Assembly: GCF_015277815.1 (NCBI RefSeq)
Contig: NZ_CP063813.1
Coordinates: 1-64,000, forward strand
Direction of reading: 5' to 3'
DNA length: 64,000 nt
DNA from: Microbacterium atlanticum
GTDB lineage: Bacteria; Actinomycetota; Actinomycetes; Actinomycetales; Microbacteriaceae
Within the stretch, counting starts at the first letter, position 1, and the number at the start of each line of letters is the position of its first letter. Of this stretch, positions 38,513 to 49,418 are shown piece after piece. The notes beneath the pieces were generated by a model. That model was given only the letters and a program-made list of their open reading frames with translations. It had not been told where the DNA came from and ran no database searches. Made by a program: the position numbers and the translations under genes.

Positions 38513-38595
38513 TAGGATGGTTCGCGACACCCCGATCGCCTTGGTCCGCGCCGTCCCCCGACGTCCAGTGTGGCCGACGACCAGAGGAGGCTTGA
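38513..38595 (+). promoter_or_regulatory. mrp operon promoter and leader
   Basis: TAGGAT (38513-38518) is the likely -10 for the mrp operon. It gives a leader of about 70 nt, longer than usual in this window, ending in a good Shine-Dalgarno AGAGGAGG (38583-38590) before the ATG at 38596. I see no recognisable riboswitch. Confidence 0.55.
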
Positions 38596-41529
38596 ATGCT
38601 CCTCGTCCTCGGCGCGTTCGCGGTCCTCCCCATCCTGATGCCCTGGCTCGTGGCACGCCTGGGCCCGCCGGCCTTCTACGTCGCGGCACTCCTCCCGATC
38701 GCGGGATTCGTGCACGCCGCCGTGCTCACCCCGGCCGTCATGGCCGGTGACATTCCGTTCGAGACATACGCCTGGATCCCGCCGCTCGGCATCGACATGT
38801 CGATGCGGATGGACACGCTGTCATGGCTCATGACCCTCGTGGTCACGGGCGTCGGCGCGCTCGTGATGATGTACTGCCGCTGGTACTTCCGCGGCAAGAA
38901 GGACAACCTCGGCCAGTTCGCCGCCGTGCTGCTCGCGTTCGCCGGCGCGATGTACGGCCTGGTCCTCACCGATGACCTCGTCGTGCTGGTGATGTTCTGG
39001 GAGGTCACCAGCGTGCTGTCGTACCTGCTCATCGGGTATTACAACCGCCGCGCGGCCAGTCGCCGTGCCGCACTCCAGGCGCTCCTGGTCACCACCCTGG
39101 GCGGCCTCGTGATGCTGATCGGCGTCGTGCTGCTGGTCGTGAAGGCCGGCACGTCGAGCATCGCGGCGATCCTCGCCCAGGCTCCGACGGGCGCCGTCGT
39201 CGACGCCGCCCTCGTGATGATCCTCGTGGGCGCCCTGAGCAAGTCGGCGATCTTCCCGTTCCACTTCTGGCTCCCCGGCGCGATGGCCGCTCCCACTCCC
39301 GTCAGCGCCTACCTGCACGCGGCGGCCATGGTGAAGGCGGGCATCTACCTCATCGCGCGCCTCGCGCCGGTGTTCGCCATCGCGCCCACGTGGCGGCCGC
39401 TCGTCGTCGGACTCGGCGCCTTCACCATGCTGCTGGGCGGGTTCCAGGCGCTCCGCGAGACCGACCTGAAGCGCGTGCTTGCGTTCGGCACGGTGAGTCA
39501 GCTGGGCATGCTGACCGTCGTGCTCGGCTACGGAACGCGGGATGCCGCGCTGGCAGGTCTTGCACTGCTCCTCAGTCACGCGCTGTTCAAGTCGGCCCTG
39601 TTCCTCGTGGTCGGGGTCATCGACCGCCAGCTGTCCACGCGCGACCTCACCGAGCTCTCGGGCGTCGGACGGCAGGCGCCGGTCATGGCGACGTTCTCGA
39701 TCATCGCCGTGGCCTCGATGGTGGGGCTGCCGCCGACGATCGGGTTCGTCGCCAAGGAGGGTGTGCTCACCGCGCTGCTCCACGAGGCAGAGCACGGCGC
39801 GGTCTGGGGCATCGTCGCCCTCGCCGGCATCACCCTGGGCTCGGCGCTCACCGCGGCCTACGGCATCCGGTTCGTGTGGGGCGCCTTCTGGACCAAGCGC
39901 GAGCCGAACGGCGATCGCCTGCCCGAGACCGAGTGGCCGGATCCACCGATCGGCTTCCTGGTCGCGCCGATCCTCCTCTCGGCGCTCACGGTCGTCGCAG
40001 GGATCGCCACGCCCTGGCTCGACGCAGCGTTCACGCCGTACGCCGACGAGGCGCCGCTCGCGACGCCCGGCGTGCCCGCGCTCGAGCATCCGGCGCATCT
40101 GGCGCTCTGGCACGGTCTCGAGCCCGCCCTGTGGATCTCGCTCGCGACCATCATCGCCGGGGCTCTGGTGTTCTGGCTCACCCGCCGGTGGCGGCCCGCG
40201 AAGCGGCTGCTCCCCTTCACCGCCGCGGATGCCTACAACGGCGCGCTGCGCGGTGTGGCTCGACTCTCGGTGGTCACGACGGGCCTCACGCAGCGCGGCT
40301 CGCTGCCGGTGTACGTGGGGACGATCTTCGTGGTCTTCGTCGCGGCGGAGGCCACGGCCCTCATCGCGAGCGACGAGTGGAAGGCGTCGCTGGACGCGTA
40401 CCACACGCCCACCCAGCTGTTCGTGGCGCCGCTCATGATCGCGGCCGGGCTGATCGCGATCCGCGCGCGCAAGCGCTACACCGGGGTCGTGCTGGTCTCG
40501 GTCACCGGGCTCGGCATGGTGCTGCTGTTCGCGACGAGCGGCGCCCCCGACCTGGCGCTCACCCAGATCCTGGTCGAGACCGTGACGCTCGTCGCCTTCG
40601 CGCTCGTGCTGCGGCGCATCCCGTCGCGCCTCGGCGAGCACAACGCCTCGGTGTGGCCGGTCGCCCGGGCCGTTCTGGGAGCGGCCGTCGGCGTCACGAT
40701 GGCGCTCGTGGCGATCGTCGCGACCGGCGCCCGCGTGGCGGAGCCGATCTCGGGCGCCTTCCCCGACCTCGCGTACGAGATCGGCCACGGCCGCAATGTC
40801 GTGAACGTCGCCCTGGTCGACCTGCGCGGCTGGGACACGATGGGCGAGCTCTCGGTGCTGATCCTCGCGGCGACGGGTGTGGCATCGCTCGTGTTCGTCA
40901 CCCACCGGGCCGACACGCTGTCGCGCTTCCAGCCCCTTCCCACCGGCGCCACACGCGCTCGCCGACCTCTCGTCGAGACGTCCGACGGGCTGAAGCAGAG
41001 CGAGGACGTGCGCGGCAGCGGACGGATGGCGTGGCTCGTGGGCGGGCAGCGCGTGCGTCCCGAGAACCGCTCGATCATCCTCGAGGTGATCGTGCGGGTG
41101 CTCTTCCACACGATCATCATCGTGTCGCTGTACCTGCTCTTCGCCGGCCACAACCTCCCCGGGGGCGGCTTCGCCGGCGGGCTCGTCGCGGGCATGGCTC
41201 TGGTCATGCGCTACGTCGCGGGCGGCCGCTACGAGCTCGGTGCGGCCGCGCCCACCGACGCCGGACGGCTCCTCGGCACCGGCATGACCATCGCCGTCGC
41301 CTGCGCGATCGTGCCCCTCTTCTTCGGCGCGGCGCCGCTGACCAGCCAGTTCTGGGAGGCCGAGCTGCCGGTGCTCGGCCACGTCGAGTTCGTCACGTCC
41401 ACCATCTTCGACGTGGGGGTGTACCTCGTCGTGATCGGCCTCGTGCTCGACGTGCTGCGCAGCCTCGGCGCCGAGGTCGACCGGCAGGCGCAGGGTGCGC
41501 GCGAGGCGCAGGGGGTGAGCGTCTCGTGA
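38596..41529 (+). CDS. mrpA: Mrp Na+/H+ antiporter subunit A (fused with subunit B)
   Basis: MrpA is the large subunit of the multi-subunit Na+/H+ antiporter and is homologous to NuoL of complex I. The 977 residues include the NuoL-like core (about 60-500) with the ion-path glutamate in FWEVTSVLSYLLIGYYN and the lysine/histidine region FPFHFWLPGAMAAPTPVSAYLH. A DUF4040 region follows (about 600-720), then a MrpB domain (about 820-960, with LPGGGFAGGL). The fused B domain explains why there is no separate mrpB gene. First gene of the mrpACDEFG operon. Confidence 0.96.
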   Translation: MLLVLGAFAVLPILMPWLVARLGPPAFYVAALLPIAGFVHAAVLTPAVMAGDIPFETYAWIPPLGIDMSMRMDTLSWLMTLVVTGVGALVMMYCRWYFRGKKDNLGQFAAVLLAFAGAMYGLVLTDDLVVLVMFWEVTSVLSYLLIGYYNRRAASRRAALQALLVTTLGGLVMLIGVVLLVVKAGTSSIAAILAQAPTGAVVDAALVMILVGALSKSAIFPFHFWLPGAMAAPTPVSAYLHAAAMVKAGIYLIARLAPVFAIAPTWRPLVVGLGAFTMLLGGFQALRETDLKRVLAFGTVSQLGMLTVVLGYGTRDAALAGLALLLSHALFKSALFLVVGVIDRQLSTRDLTELSGVGRQAPVMATFSIIAVASMVGLPPTIGFVAKEGVLTALLHEAEHGAVWGIVALAGITLGSALTAAYGIRFVWGAFWTKREPNGDRLPETEWPDPPIGFLVAPILLSALTVVAGIATPWLDAAFTPYADEAPLATPGVPALEHPAHLALWHGLEPALWISLATIIAGALVFWLTRRWRPAKRLLPFTAADAYNGALRGVARLSVVTTGLTQRGSLPVYVGTIFVVFVAAEATALIASDEWKASLDAYHTPTQLFVAPLMIAAGLIAIRARKRYTGVVLVSVTGLGMVLLFATSGAPDLALTQILVETVTLVAFALVLRRIPSRLGEHNASVWPVARAVLGAAVGVTMALVAIVATGARVAEPISGAFPDLAYEIGHGRNVVNVALVDLRGWDTMGELSVLILAATGVASLVFVTHRADTLSRFQPLPTGATRARRPLVETSDGLKQSEDVRGSGRMAWLVGGQRVRPENRSIILEVIVRVLFHTIIIVSLYLLFAGHNLPGGGFAGGLVAGMALVMRYVAGGRYELGAAAPTDAGRLLGTGMTIAVACAIVPLFFGAAPLTSQFWEAELPVLGHVEFVTSTIFDVGVYLVVIGLVLDVLRSLGAEVDRQAQGAREAQGVSVS

Positions 41530-42071
41530 ACGTCTCGCTGGTGCTCATCATCGTCATGGCGGTGCTCTTCGCGTGCGGCGTGTACGCGATGCTCGAGCGC
41601 AGCCTCACGCGGGTGCTCATCGGGTTCCTCCTGCTCGGCAACGCCGCCAATCTGCTGCTGCTGATCGTGATGGGCGAGCCGGGGATCGCGCCGTTCTTCG
41701 GCTCGGGGCCGGTCGAGGAGATGTCGGACCCGCTGCCGCAGGCCCTCACGCTGACGGCGATCGTGATCACGTTCGCGGTCTCCGCCTTCCTCCTGGCCCT
41801 CATCTACCGCTCGTGGCAGCTCGGCCAGGCGGACACCGTCACGGACGACGCCGCCGACATCGAGGTGCGCGAGCGTGCCGCCGAGACCGAGGACACGATG
41901 GACGAGGAGACCGAGATCGAGGATGCCGACGACGACGCGACCACCGACTTCGTCGGCACGGCGACCGCGCCGATCATGATCCTCGGCGCTCGGGACGTCG
42001 CCGGCGTCCGCGACGACGCGCCGGTCGATCGTCCCGCCCGCCGTCGGGATGACGGAGGCGAGGACGCATGA
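41526..42071 (+). CDS. mrpC: Mrp antiporter subunit C with C-terminal extension
   Basis: MrpC is NuoK-like with three membrane helices (about 2-22, 28-48, 75-98) and GFLLLGNAANLLLL. The 181-residue protein is clearly longer than the usual 110-115 because it carries an acidic tail of about 65 residues (about 110-181) rich in Asp/Glu. The start GTG overlaps the mrpA stop by 4 bp and the stop overlaps mrpD by 4 bp. The tail may modulate the complex, but nothing proves it. Confidence 0.93.
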   Translation: MNVSLVLIIVMAVLFACGVYAMLERSLTRVLIGFLLLGNAANLLLLIVMGEPGIAPFFGSGPVEEMSDPLPQALTLTAIVITFAVSAFLLALIYRSWQLGQADTVTDDAADIEVRERAAETEDTMDEETEIEDADDDATTDFVGTATAPIMILGARDVAGVRDDAPVDRPARRRDDGGEDA

Positions 42072-43651
42072 CCCCGTTCGCCCCCGCCCTCGTCCCGCTC
42101 CTGGTCACGCTGCCACTCCTCGGCGCCGCCGTCGCGCTCATCGCCGGCCGCCACCGCAAGACCCAGGTCGCGGTGTCGGTCGTGACGCTCACGACGGTGA
42201 CGGTGGTCTCGGCGATCCTGCTCTACGTGGTCGATGTCGGCGACCAGGCGATCGCGGTGTCGGTGGGCGGGTGGCCGATCCCCTTCGGGATCGTGCTGTA
42301 CGTGGACCGGCTCGCGGCGCTGCTCGTGATGGTCTCGAGCGTCGTGCTGCTGGCGGTTCTGCTGTTCTCCGTCGGGCAGGGCGCCGCCGACGGCGACGAC
42401 GACACCCCGGTGTCGATCTTCCACCCGTCGTACCTCATCCTGGCCGCCGGCATCTTCAACGCGTTCATCGCGGGCGACCTCTTCAACCTCTACGTGGGAT
42501 TCGAGATCCTCCTCGTCGCGTCGTACGTGCTCATCACGCTGGGCTCGACGGAGTCCCGCATCCGCACCGGCGTCGTGTACATCGTCGTCTCGCTCGTCTC
42601 GTCGATCCTCTTCCTCGCCGCGATCGCCATGATCTACGGGGCCCTCGGCACCGTGAACATGGTGCAGATCTCCGAGCGGGTGGGTGAGCTGCCCGCCGAG
42701 ACCCAGACGATCCTCCACCTCATGCTGCTCGTGGCATTCAGCATCAAGGCGGCCGTCTTCCCGCTGTCGTTCTGGCTGCCGGACTCGTATCCGACCGCGC
42801 CGGCGCCGGTGACGGCGGTGTTCGCGGGCCTGCTGACGAAGGTGGGCGTCTACGCCATCATCCGCACCGAGACCCAGCTGTTCCTCGACAACAACGTCAA
42901 CGACCTGCTGATGTGGGTGGCGCTGGCGACGATGATCGTCGGCGTCCTCGGAGCGGTCGCGCAGGCCGAGCTCAAGCGCATCCTCTCCTTCACGCTCGTC
43001 AGCCACATCGGCTACATGATCTTCGGGCTGGCGATCGCGACCCCGGCGGCGATCGGGGCGACCATCTACTACATGGTGCACCACATCGTGGTGCAGACGA
43101 CGCTGTTCCTCGCGGTGGGGCTCGTCGAGCGCGATGCCGGGTCGACCTCGATCCTGCGGGTCAAGGGGCTCATGAAGGCGGCGCCGGTGATCGCCGTGCT
43201 CTACTTCATCCCGGCGATCAACCTCGGAGGGCTGCCGCCCTTCTCGGGCTTCATCGGCAAGTTCGCACTGTTCGACGCCGCGGCGCAGGTCGGCACGCCG
43301 ATCATGATGGTGCTGATGGTGGGGGGCATCCTCACCAGCCTCCTCACTCTGTACGCCCTGATGCGCGCATGGAACCTGTCCTTCTGGCGCGAGGACGAGG
43401 ACTCGGCCGAGACCGAGGCGCGCATCTCGTACCTCGGCGCCGCGCCCGCGGCCGGCATCGAGACCCAGCGCCGCGTGATCCCACGGATCATGACCGCCGC
43501 GACCACCGGCATGGTGGCGGTCACCGTGGCACTGACCGTGTTCGCCGGCCCGCTGTACGACGTGTGCACCCGTATCGGCGCGGCGCTGCTGCAGCCGATC
43601 TCGATCAGCCAGGTCGAGGACGACGCCGAGGTGACGGAGGGAGCGCCGTGA
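42068..43651 (+). CDS. mrpD: Mrp antiporter subunit D
   Basis: MrpD is a NuoN/NuoM-like subunit with about 14 membrane helices. The 527 residues include the conserved YVGFEILLVASYVLI with its glutamate, the KAAVFPLSFWLPDSYPTAPAP segment with the functional lysine, and TLVSHIGYMIFGLA. Together with MrpA it forms the proton/sodium pathway. The 4-bp ATGA overlap with mrpC keeps the subunits in balance. Confidence 0.95.
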   Translation: MTPFAPALVPLLVTLPLLGAAVALIAGRHRKTQVAVSVVTLTTVTVVSAILLYVVDVGDQAIAVSVGGWPIPFGIVLYVDRLAALLVMVSSVVLLAVLLFSVGQGAADGDDDTPVSIFHPSYLILAAGIFNAFIAGDLFNLYVGFEILLVASYVLITLGSTESRIRTGVVYIVVSLVSSILFLAAIAMIYGALGTVNMVQISERVGELPAETQTILHLMLLVAFSIKAAVFPLSFWLPDSYPTAPAPVTAVFAGLLTKVGVYAIIRTETQLFLDNNVNDLLMWVALATMIVGVLGAVAQAELKRILSFTLVSHIGYMIFGLAIATPAAIGATIYYMVHHIVVQTTLFLAVGLVERDAGSTSILRVKGLMKAAPVIAVLYFIPAINLGGLPPFSGFIGKFALFDAAAQVGTPIMMVLMVGGILTSLLTLYALMRAWNLSFWREDEDSAETEARISYLGAAPAAGIETQRRVIPRIMTAATTGMVAVTVALTVFAGPLYDVCTRIGAALLQPISISQVEDDAEVTEGAP

Positions 43652-44280
43652 CCGCGGATCTGGCCGATGCCCCACCGCCCAGCCGTCTGCGCCGGGCTGC
43701 CGCGACGGCGTGGCGGCAGCTGCCGTTCTTCGCCTGGCTCATCGCGCTGTGGATGCTGCTGTGGGGGCAGTTCACGTGGCTCGCCTTCCTCACCGGCCTC
43801 GTGGCCGCGCTCATCGTGACGCGGATCTTCCGCCTGCCGCCCGTCGAGCTGTCGGGTCGGCTCAACCTGTGGTGGGGGCTGGTGTTCGTCCTCCAGTTCC
43901 TCGCCGCGGTGCTGCACGGCTCGCTGGTCGTCGCGTGGCAGGTGCTCGACCTGCGCCGGCAGCCGGGCGCCGCCATCATCGCCGTCCAGCTGCGCACCGA
44001 CGACGACCTCATCATGACCCACACCGGCGTGACGGCGTCCCTCATCCCCGGATCGCTGATCGTCGAGGCCGACCGCGACCGCCGCATCCTCTACCTCCAC
44101 GTGATCGGGGTCGCGGACGCCGACGCGGTGGAGAAGCAGCGCGCGAGCGTGCTGCGCTGGGAGGCGCGCATCGTGCGCGCCGTGGGCTCTCGCGCCCAGC
44201 TGCGAGCAGTCCGCCAGGCGCTCGGATCGCACACCAAGGTGGCCGGCACCGGGTCGCACGCCGAAGGAGGCCCCGGGTGA
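43648..44280 (+). CDS. mrpE: Mrp antiporter subunit E
   Basis: The 210-residue MrpE has two or three N-terminal membrane helices (about 20-60 and 80-100), with WGQFTWLAFLTGLVAALIVTRIF, and a cytoplasmic domain with LRTDDDLIMTHTGVTASLIPGSLIVE, the family signature. It is needed for assembly of the complex. The GTG start is inside the mrpD stop (4-bp overlap), and the C-terminal tail is Gly/His-rich. Confidence 0.94.
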   Translation: MTADLADAPPPSRLRRAAATAWRQLPFFAWLIALWMLLWGQFTWLAFLTGLVAALIVTRIFRLPPVELSGRLNLWWGLVFVLQFLAAVLHGSLVVAWQVLDLRRQPGAAIIAVQLRTDDDLIMTHTGVTASLIPGSLIVEADRDRRILYLHVIGVADADAVEKQRASVLRWEARIVRAVGSRAQLRAVRQALGSHTKVAGTGSHAEGGPG

Positions 44281-44543
44281 ACACACTGCTCATCGTCATC
44301 TACGTGGTCTTCGCCGCCGCCGCGCTGCTGACGCTGTGGCGCATCGTCATCGGGCCGTCGATTCTCGACCGCGCAGTGGCATCCGACGTCCTCCTCACCG
44401 AGGTGCTGTGCGTGCTCGGCGCGGAGATGGCGATCAACCAGCACACGCGGACTCTGCCGGTCATGCTGATCATCGCCGCCGTCGGCGTGTTCGGGTCGAT
44501 CTCGATCGCCCGCTTCGTCGCGAGAAGGGACCAGGAACGCTGA
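44277..44543 (+). CDS. mrpF: Mrp antiporter subunit F
   Basis: The 88-residue MrpF has three membrane helices and the family motif IVIGPSILDRAVASDVLLTE, containing the conserved Asp that takes part in ion transport and binds bile salts in studied Mrp systems. The GTG start overlaps mrpE by 4 bp. Its stop overlaps the mrpG start by one base. Confidence 0.95.
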   Translation: MNTLLIVIYVVFAAAALLTLWRIVIGPSILDRAVASDVLLTEVLCVLGAEMAINQHTRTLPVMLIIAAVGVFGSISIARFVARRDQER

Positions 44544-44917
44544 TGGACCACGCACTGGACCCTGCCGTCGTCCTGGACTGGATCGCGCTCGCGCTGATCC
44601 TCGCCGGCGCGCTGCTGTGCCTGACAGCCGCGATCGGCGTGCTGCGCTTCGGCGACGTCCTGACCCGTCTGCACGCGGCCACGAAGCCCCAGGTGCTCGG
44701 CCTGATCCTCATCTGCCTGGCGATCGCGCTGTCGCTGCGGTCGTGGCCGGTCGTGGCCTTCCTCGTTCCGGTCGTGCTGATCCAGCTCGCCACGGCGCCG
44801 CTGTCGGCGCACATGGTCGGCCGCCAGGCGTACCGCAACGGCACCATCGACGAGACCGGGCTCCTGGTCGACGAGCTCGCCGAGTCCACGCGAACCCCGC
44901 CCGCCGCCGGTGGCTGA
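44543..44917 (+). CDS. mrpG: Mrp antiporter subunit G
   Basis: The 124-residue MrpG has three membrane segments with LTAAIGVLRFGDVLTRLHAATKPQVLGL, the family hallmark. It is the last gene of the operon; a penicillin acylase family gene converges from the other side after 29 bp, and no classical terminator is visible in that gap. Confidence 0.94.
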   Translation: MDHALDPAVVLDWIALALILAGALLCLTAAIGVLRFGDVLTRLHAATKPQVLGLILICLAIALSLRSWPVVAFLVPVVLIQLATAPLSAHMVGRQAYRNGTIDETGLLVDELAESTRTPPAAGG

Positions 44918-44946
44918 ACGCACCGGCTGCGAGGGTCGCGCCCGGG

Positions 44947-47574
44947 TCAGGGGCGGAGCATGAGCGTGTCGGTGGTCGTCGCGTCGACGGCCGCGTCGGT
45001 GTAGGCCCACGGCGTCAGCTCGGCCTTCTGCCACGACTCGACCTGGTCGATGTAGTTCGTGTGGAACGCGTGACCGCTCTGACCGGTCAGCTGGTTCCAC
45101 TGCGAGTCGTCGAAGTCGCGGAGGTCGACGATCATGCGCATCGACGGCACGGTGACCGTCGCGAAGCTCTGACCGAGATCCCAGCCCGTCGCGTTCGACA
45201 CCGACGAGCCGCCGCCCACCGGGAAAGGCCCGCGGTTGAAGAGCCACTCGATCGGCGCGATGCCCGACGAGCCGAACGTGTCGCTCACGAGCGGCAGCGC
45301 GTGCAGGCCGCCCCAGTTCCAACGCGTGGGGTTGTCGCCTTGGAGCTCCACGAGGCGCTCGTGCGCCTCGATCGCGGACTGCTCCAGCATGTCGGTCATG
45401 CCGTCCACCCCGAGCCCGTCGTTGACCCACCACGCGGACGTCTCGTCGTCCAGCATCTGGTTCACCACCAGGAACAGGCGTCCCTGCCCGCTGAGCGGCG
45501 CGGCCTCCTCCCGGCCGTCGACGAAGACGTTCTCGGCGAGGGTGTCCCACAGCACGTTGGCGTACGCGGCGGCCGCCGAGTCCGCGTTGTTCTGCGCGTC
45601 CCATTCCTGCAGCAGCGCGAGTGCCGCGTCGGTGTCGTCGTCGCCCGTCGTGATGTCGGCATAGGCGGCGGTCAGGCGCATGCCGATGAAGGAATAGTTG
45701 TCGGCCTGGATGAGGCGAAGGTCTTCGGCGGTGATCGGTCCGAGTGCGATCGCCCGCTGGATGAGTTCGTCGATGCGGGCGGCGCGCCACCCGTAGTCCC
45801 AGTCGGTCGTGAGCTCGTAGGAGTAGTCCTCGCCCACGATCGCGTTGTTCGCGGTGACGATGTAGCCGTCGGCGGGGTTGTACGCGACCGGCAGCTCCTC
45901 GAACGGGATGTAGCCCTTCCACGCGTAGGCGGAGTCCCAGCCGGGCTGAGGCATCGAACCGTCGCCGGCGCCGCGGATCGGCAGCTTCCCGGGCGTCTGG
46001 TAGCCGATGTTGCCCTCGACGTCGGCGTAGATGAGGTTCTGCGCCGGCACGTCGAACAGGGCCGCCGCCGCGCGGAAGTCGTCGAAGTCCCGCGCGCTGT
46101 TGAGGGCGAAGATCGCGGATGCCGTGGTGCCGGGTTGCAGCGCCGTCCAGCGCAGGCTCACCGCGACCTCGCCCTCGGGTGCGTCGGCGGGGGCGGCGAC
46201 CGTTCCGTCGGTGCCGGTGTACGGCGCGTCGGCGATGGCGGTGAAGTCGCCGGTCAGCCCCGAGACGATCGGCCCGTTGACGGTGGACCGCACCTCGAGC
46301 TCGACGTCCTCGCCCCCGGCGACCTCGAAGGTCTCGGTGCGCGTCTCGAGCGGCACGAGGGCGCCGTCGTACCAGGAGGAGTCGCCCTGCACCTTCTCGA
46401 GGTACAGGTCGGTGACGTCGGTGGTGAGGTTCGTGAAGCCCCACGCGATGCGGTCGTTGTGACCGATGATCACGCCGGGAAGTCCCGAGAAGCTGAAGCC
46501 CGCGACGTCGAAGGGGCACTCCTCGTCGACCGTCTCGCATCGCAGCTGGATCTGGTGCCACACGCTCGGCAGCGAGGCGCCGAGGTGCGGATCGTTCGCG
46601 AGCAGCGGCATCCCGGTGTCCGTCAGGCTTCCCGACACGACCCACGAGTTCGAGCCGATGCCCTCGCCCGCGTCGCCGACGAGCTCGCTCACCGCCTCCA
46701 GGACGCCGCCGACCTCGGTCCACTCGATCACCGAGGCGTCAGCGTCCGGGTCGCCGGACGATGCCTCCGTCTCGCCGTCGGCGGGCTGGTCGGGCACCGT
46801 GCCGACCGCCGGCACTGTGGAGATCTGCGGCACGATGACCGGATTGCGGTCGAAGGGGTAGCCGGGGTAGAGCTGGTCGATCTGCGCCTCGGTGAAGTCG
46901 GAGGCGATCACCGCGCGCTCCGTCTCGCTCTCGATGTTGCTGCGGAGGTCCCAGGCCATCGCCTTGAGCCAGGCGACGGAGTCGGCCGGCGTCCACGGCT
47001 CGATCTCGTAGTCCGGGTTCTGCAGCCCCAGGATGGCGTACTCGAAGGACGCGTCCGTCCCGTCGTTGTCGGCGAGGTAGGCGTTCACGCCGGCGGCGTA
47101 GGCGTCGTAGTAGGCACGCTCCGTCTCGTCGAGCGCCTCGACCTCCTGCTCGGCGATCGCCCGCCAGCCGAGCGTGCGCAGGAACTTGTCGGTCGCGAGC
47201 TGCGACTCGCCGAACAGCTCCGAGAGCCGGCCGCTCGTGACGTGGCGGCGGAAGTCCATCTCCCAGAACCGGTCCTGGGCGTGGACGTAACCCTGCGCGA
47301 AGAAGAGGTCGTGCGATGACGACGCCGTGATGGTGGGGATGCCGAGCGCGTCTCGCTGCACGGTCACCTCGTCATCGAGCGCCGGCGCCGTCACCTCGCC
47401 GCTCAGCGTCGGGAACGACCGCTGCGCGGTGTAGACGACGAAGCCGACCGCGATCAGCGCGATCACCACGATGCCCGCGAGCACGCTGTAGAGCGTGATG
47501 CCGACGGTCCGCCCCACCGACCGCCGCGGAGCGGGTTCGTCGACGGCGTACGGGGATGGTTCAGGCTTCGACAT
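44947..47574 (-). CDS. Penicillin acylase family (N-terminal nucleophile) hydrolase
   Basis: These secreted Ntn hydrolases cleave themselves to expose a catalytic N-terminal serine and hydrolyse amides such as beta-lactam side chains or acyl-homoserine lactones. The 875-residue precursor has an N-terminal membrane anchor (about 24-48), an alpha chain, a spacer with an Asp/Glu-rich loop, and the nucleophile Ser in GIGSNSWVVSG near residue 308, followed by the beta chain with NDPHLGASLPSVWHQ and NRIAWGFTN-like sequence (HNDRIAWGFTN). All catalytic landmarks are present. The substrate is unknown; quorum quenching is one possibility. Confidence 0.93.
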   Translation of the reverse strand: MSKPEPSPYAVDEPAPRRSVGRTVGITLYSVLAGIVVIALIAVGFVVYTAQRSFPTLSGEVTAPALDDEVTVQRDALGIPTITASSSHDLFFAQGYVHAQDRFWEMDFRRHVTSGRLSELFGESQLATDKFLRTLGWRAIAEQEVEALDETERAYYDAYAAGVNAYLADNDGTDASFEYAILGLQNPDYEIEPWTPADSVAWLKAMAWDLRSNIESETERAVIASDFTEAQIDQLYPGYPFDRNPVIVPQISTVPAVGTVPDQPADGETEASSGDPDADASVIEWTEVGGVLEAVSELVGDAGEGIGSNSWVVSGSLTDTGMPLLANDPHLGASLPSVWHQIQLRCETVDEECPFDVAGFSFSGLPGVIIGHNDRIAWGFTNLTTDVTDLYLEKVQGDSSWYDGALVPLETRTETFEVAGGEDVELEVRSTVNGPIVSGLTGDFTAIADAPYTGTDGTVAAPADAPEGEVAVSLRWTALQPGTTASAIFALNSARDFDDFRAAAALFDVPAQNLIYADVEGNIGYQTPGKLPIRGAGDGSMPQPGWDSAYAWKGYIPFEELPVAYNPADGYIVTANNAIVGEDYSYELTTDWDYGWRAARIDELIQRAIALGPITAEDLRLIQADNYSFIGMRLTAAYADITTGDDDTDAALALLQEWDAQNNADSAAAAYANVLWDTLAENVFVDGREEAAPLSGQGRLFLVVNQMLDDETSAWWVNDGLGVDGMTDMLEQSAIEAHERLVELQGDNPTRWNWGGLHALPLVSDTFGSSGIAPIEWLFNRGPFPVGGGSSVSNATGWDLGQSFATVTVPSMRMIVDLRDFDDSQWNQLTGQSGHAFHTNYIDQVESWQKAELTPWAYTDAAVDATTTDTLMLRP

Positions 47575-47630
47575 CGAAAGGCTTTCCGGGCGTCTGGGGT
47601 CGGGAACGCGGTGTCAGGCATCGCGAGATC

Positions 47631-47664
47631 CGGTGCCGCGCGCGTTCGGGTCGGCGCGGCACCG
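47631..47664 (-). terminator. Hairpin between argG and the acylase gene
   Basis: CGGTGCCGCGC (47631-47641) pairs with GCGCGGCACCG (47654-47664), an 11-bp perfect stem with a 12-nt loop, in the 192-bp gap between argG and the acylase. It lies about 100 bp after the argG stop on the minus strand, so it probably ends argG transcription; the rest of the gap shows no gene. Confidence 0.65.
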
Positions 47665-47766
47665 ATCGCATGCTAACCCCGATTGCGCGCGGCGCCGAAT
47701 CGCCCTCGCTTCTGCGCACCCATCAGCCGGTCGCCGCAGCCCCGCGCCGCGGATCGGCGCGATCGG

Positions 47767-49212
<1,446 letters not shown>

Positions 49213-49347
49213 TCACAAGTCTACTGAGCGGCCATCGGATGCCTCGAACCGAGCTCGTCACCGTGACGACGAGGAAGGAGCGGATGCCTGCTGCATCCGC
49301 CCCTCCGTCCTCCGGCCGGTCCCCGCCTCGACCGGTGGACTCAGACC

Positions 49348-49418
49348 GCCGCCGCGCTCACGCCACGAGCGGCCCGTGGGCCGCCGCGCTCACGCCACGA
49401 GCGGCCCGTGGGCCGCCG
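49348..49418. repeat. Tandem 32-bp duplication at the end of the Pr6Pr gene
   Basis: A 32-bp unit (49349-49380) is repeated exactly at 49381-49412 with 6 further matching bases. Each copy contains GCGGCCC-GT-GGGCCGC, a hairpin, so there are two identical hairpins. The second copy holds the last 8 codons and stop of the Pr6Pr gene, while the first copy lies beyond the stop. Confidence 0.85.

Noticed and set aside
38519..38595. Possible riboswitch in the mrp leader
   Set aside because: The leader is about 70 nt with only weak stems and no recognisable conserved core; it is treated as a normal leader.
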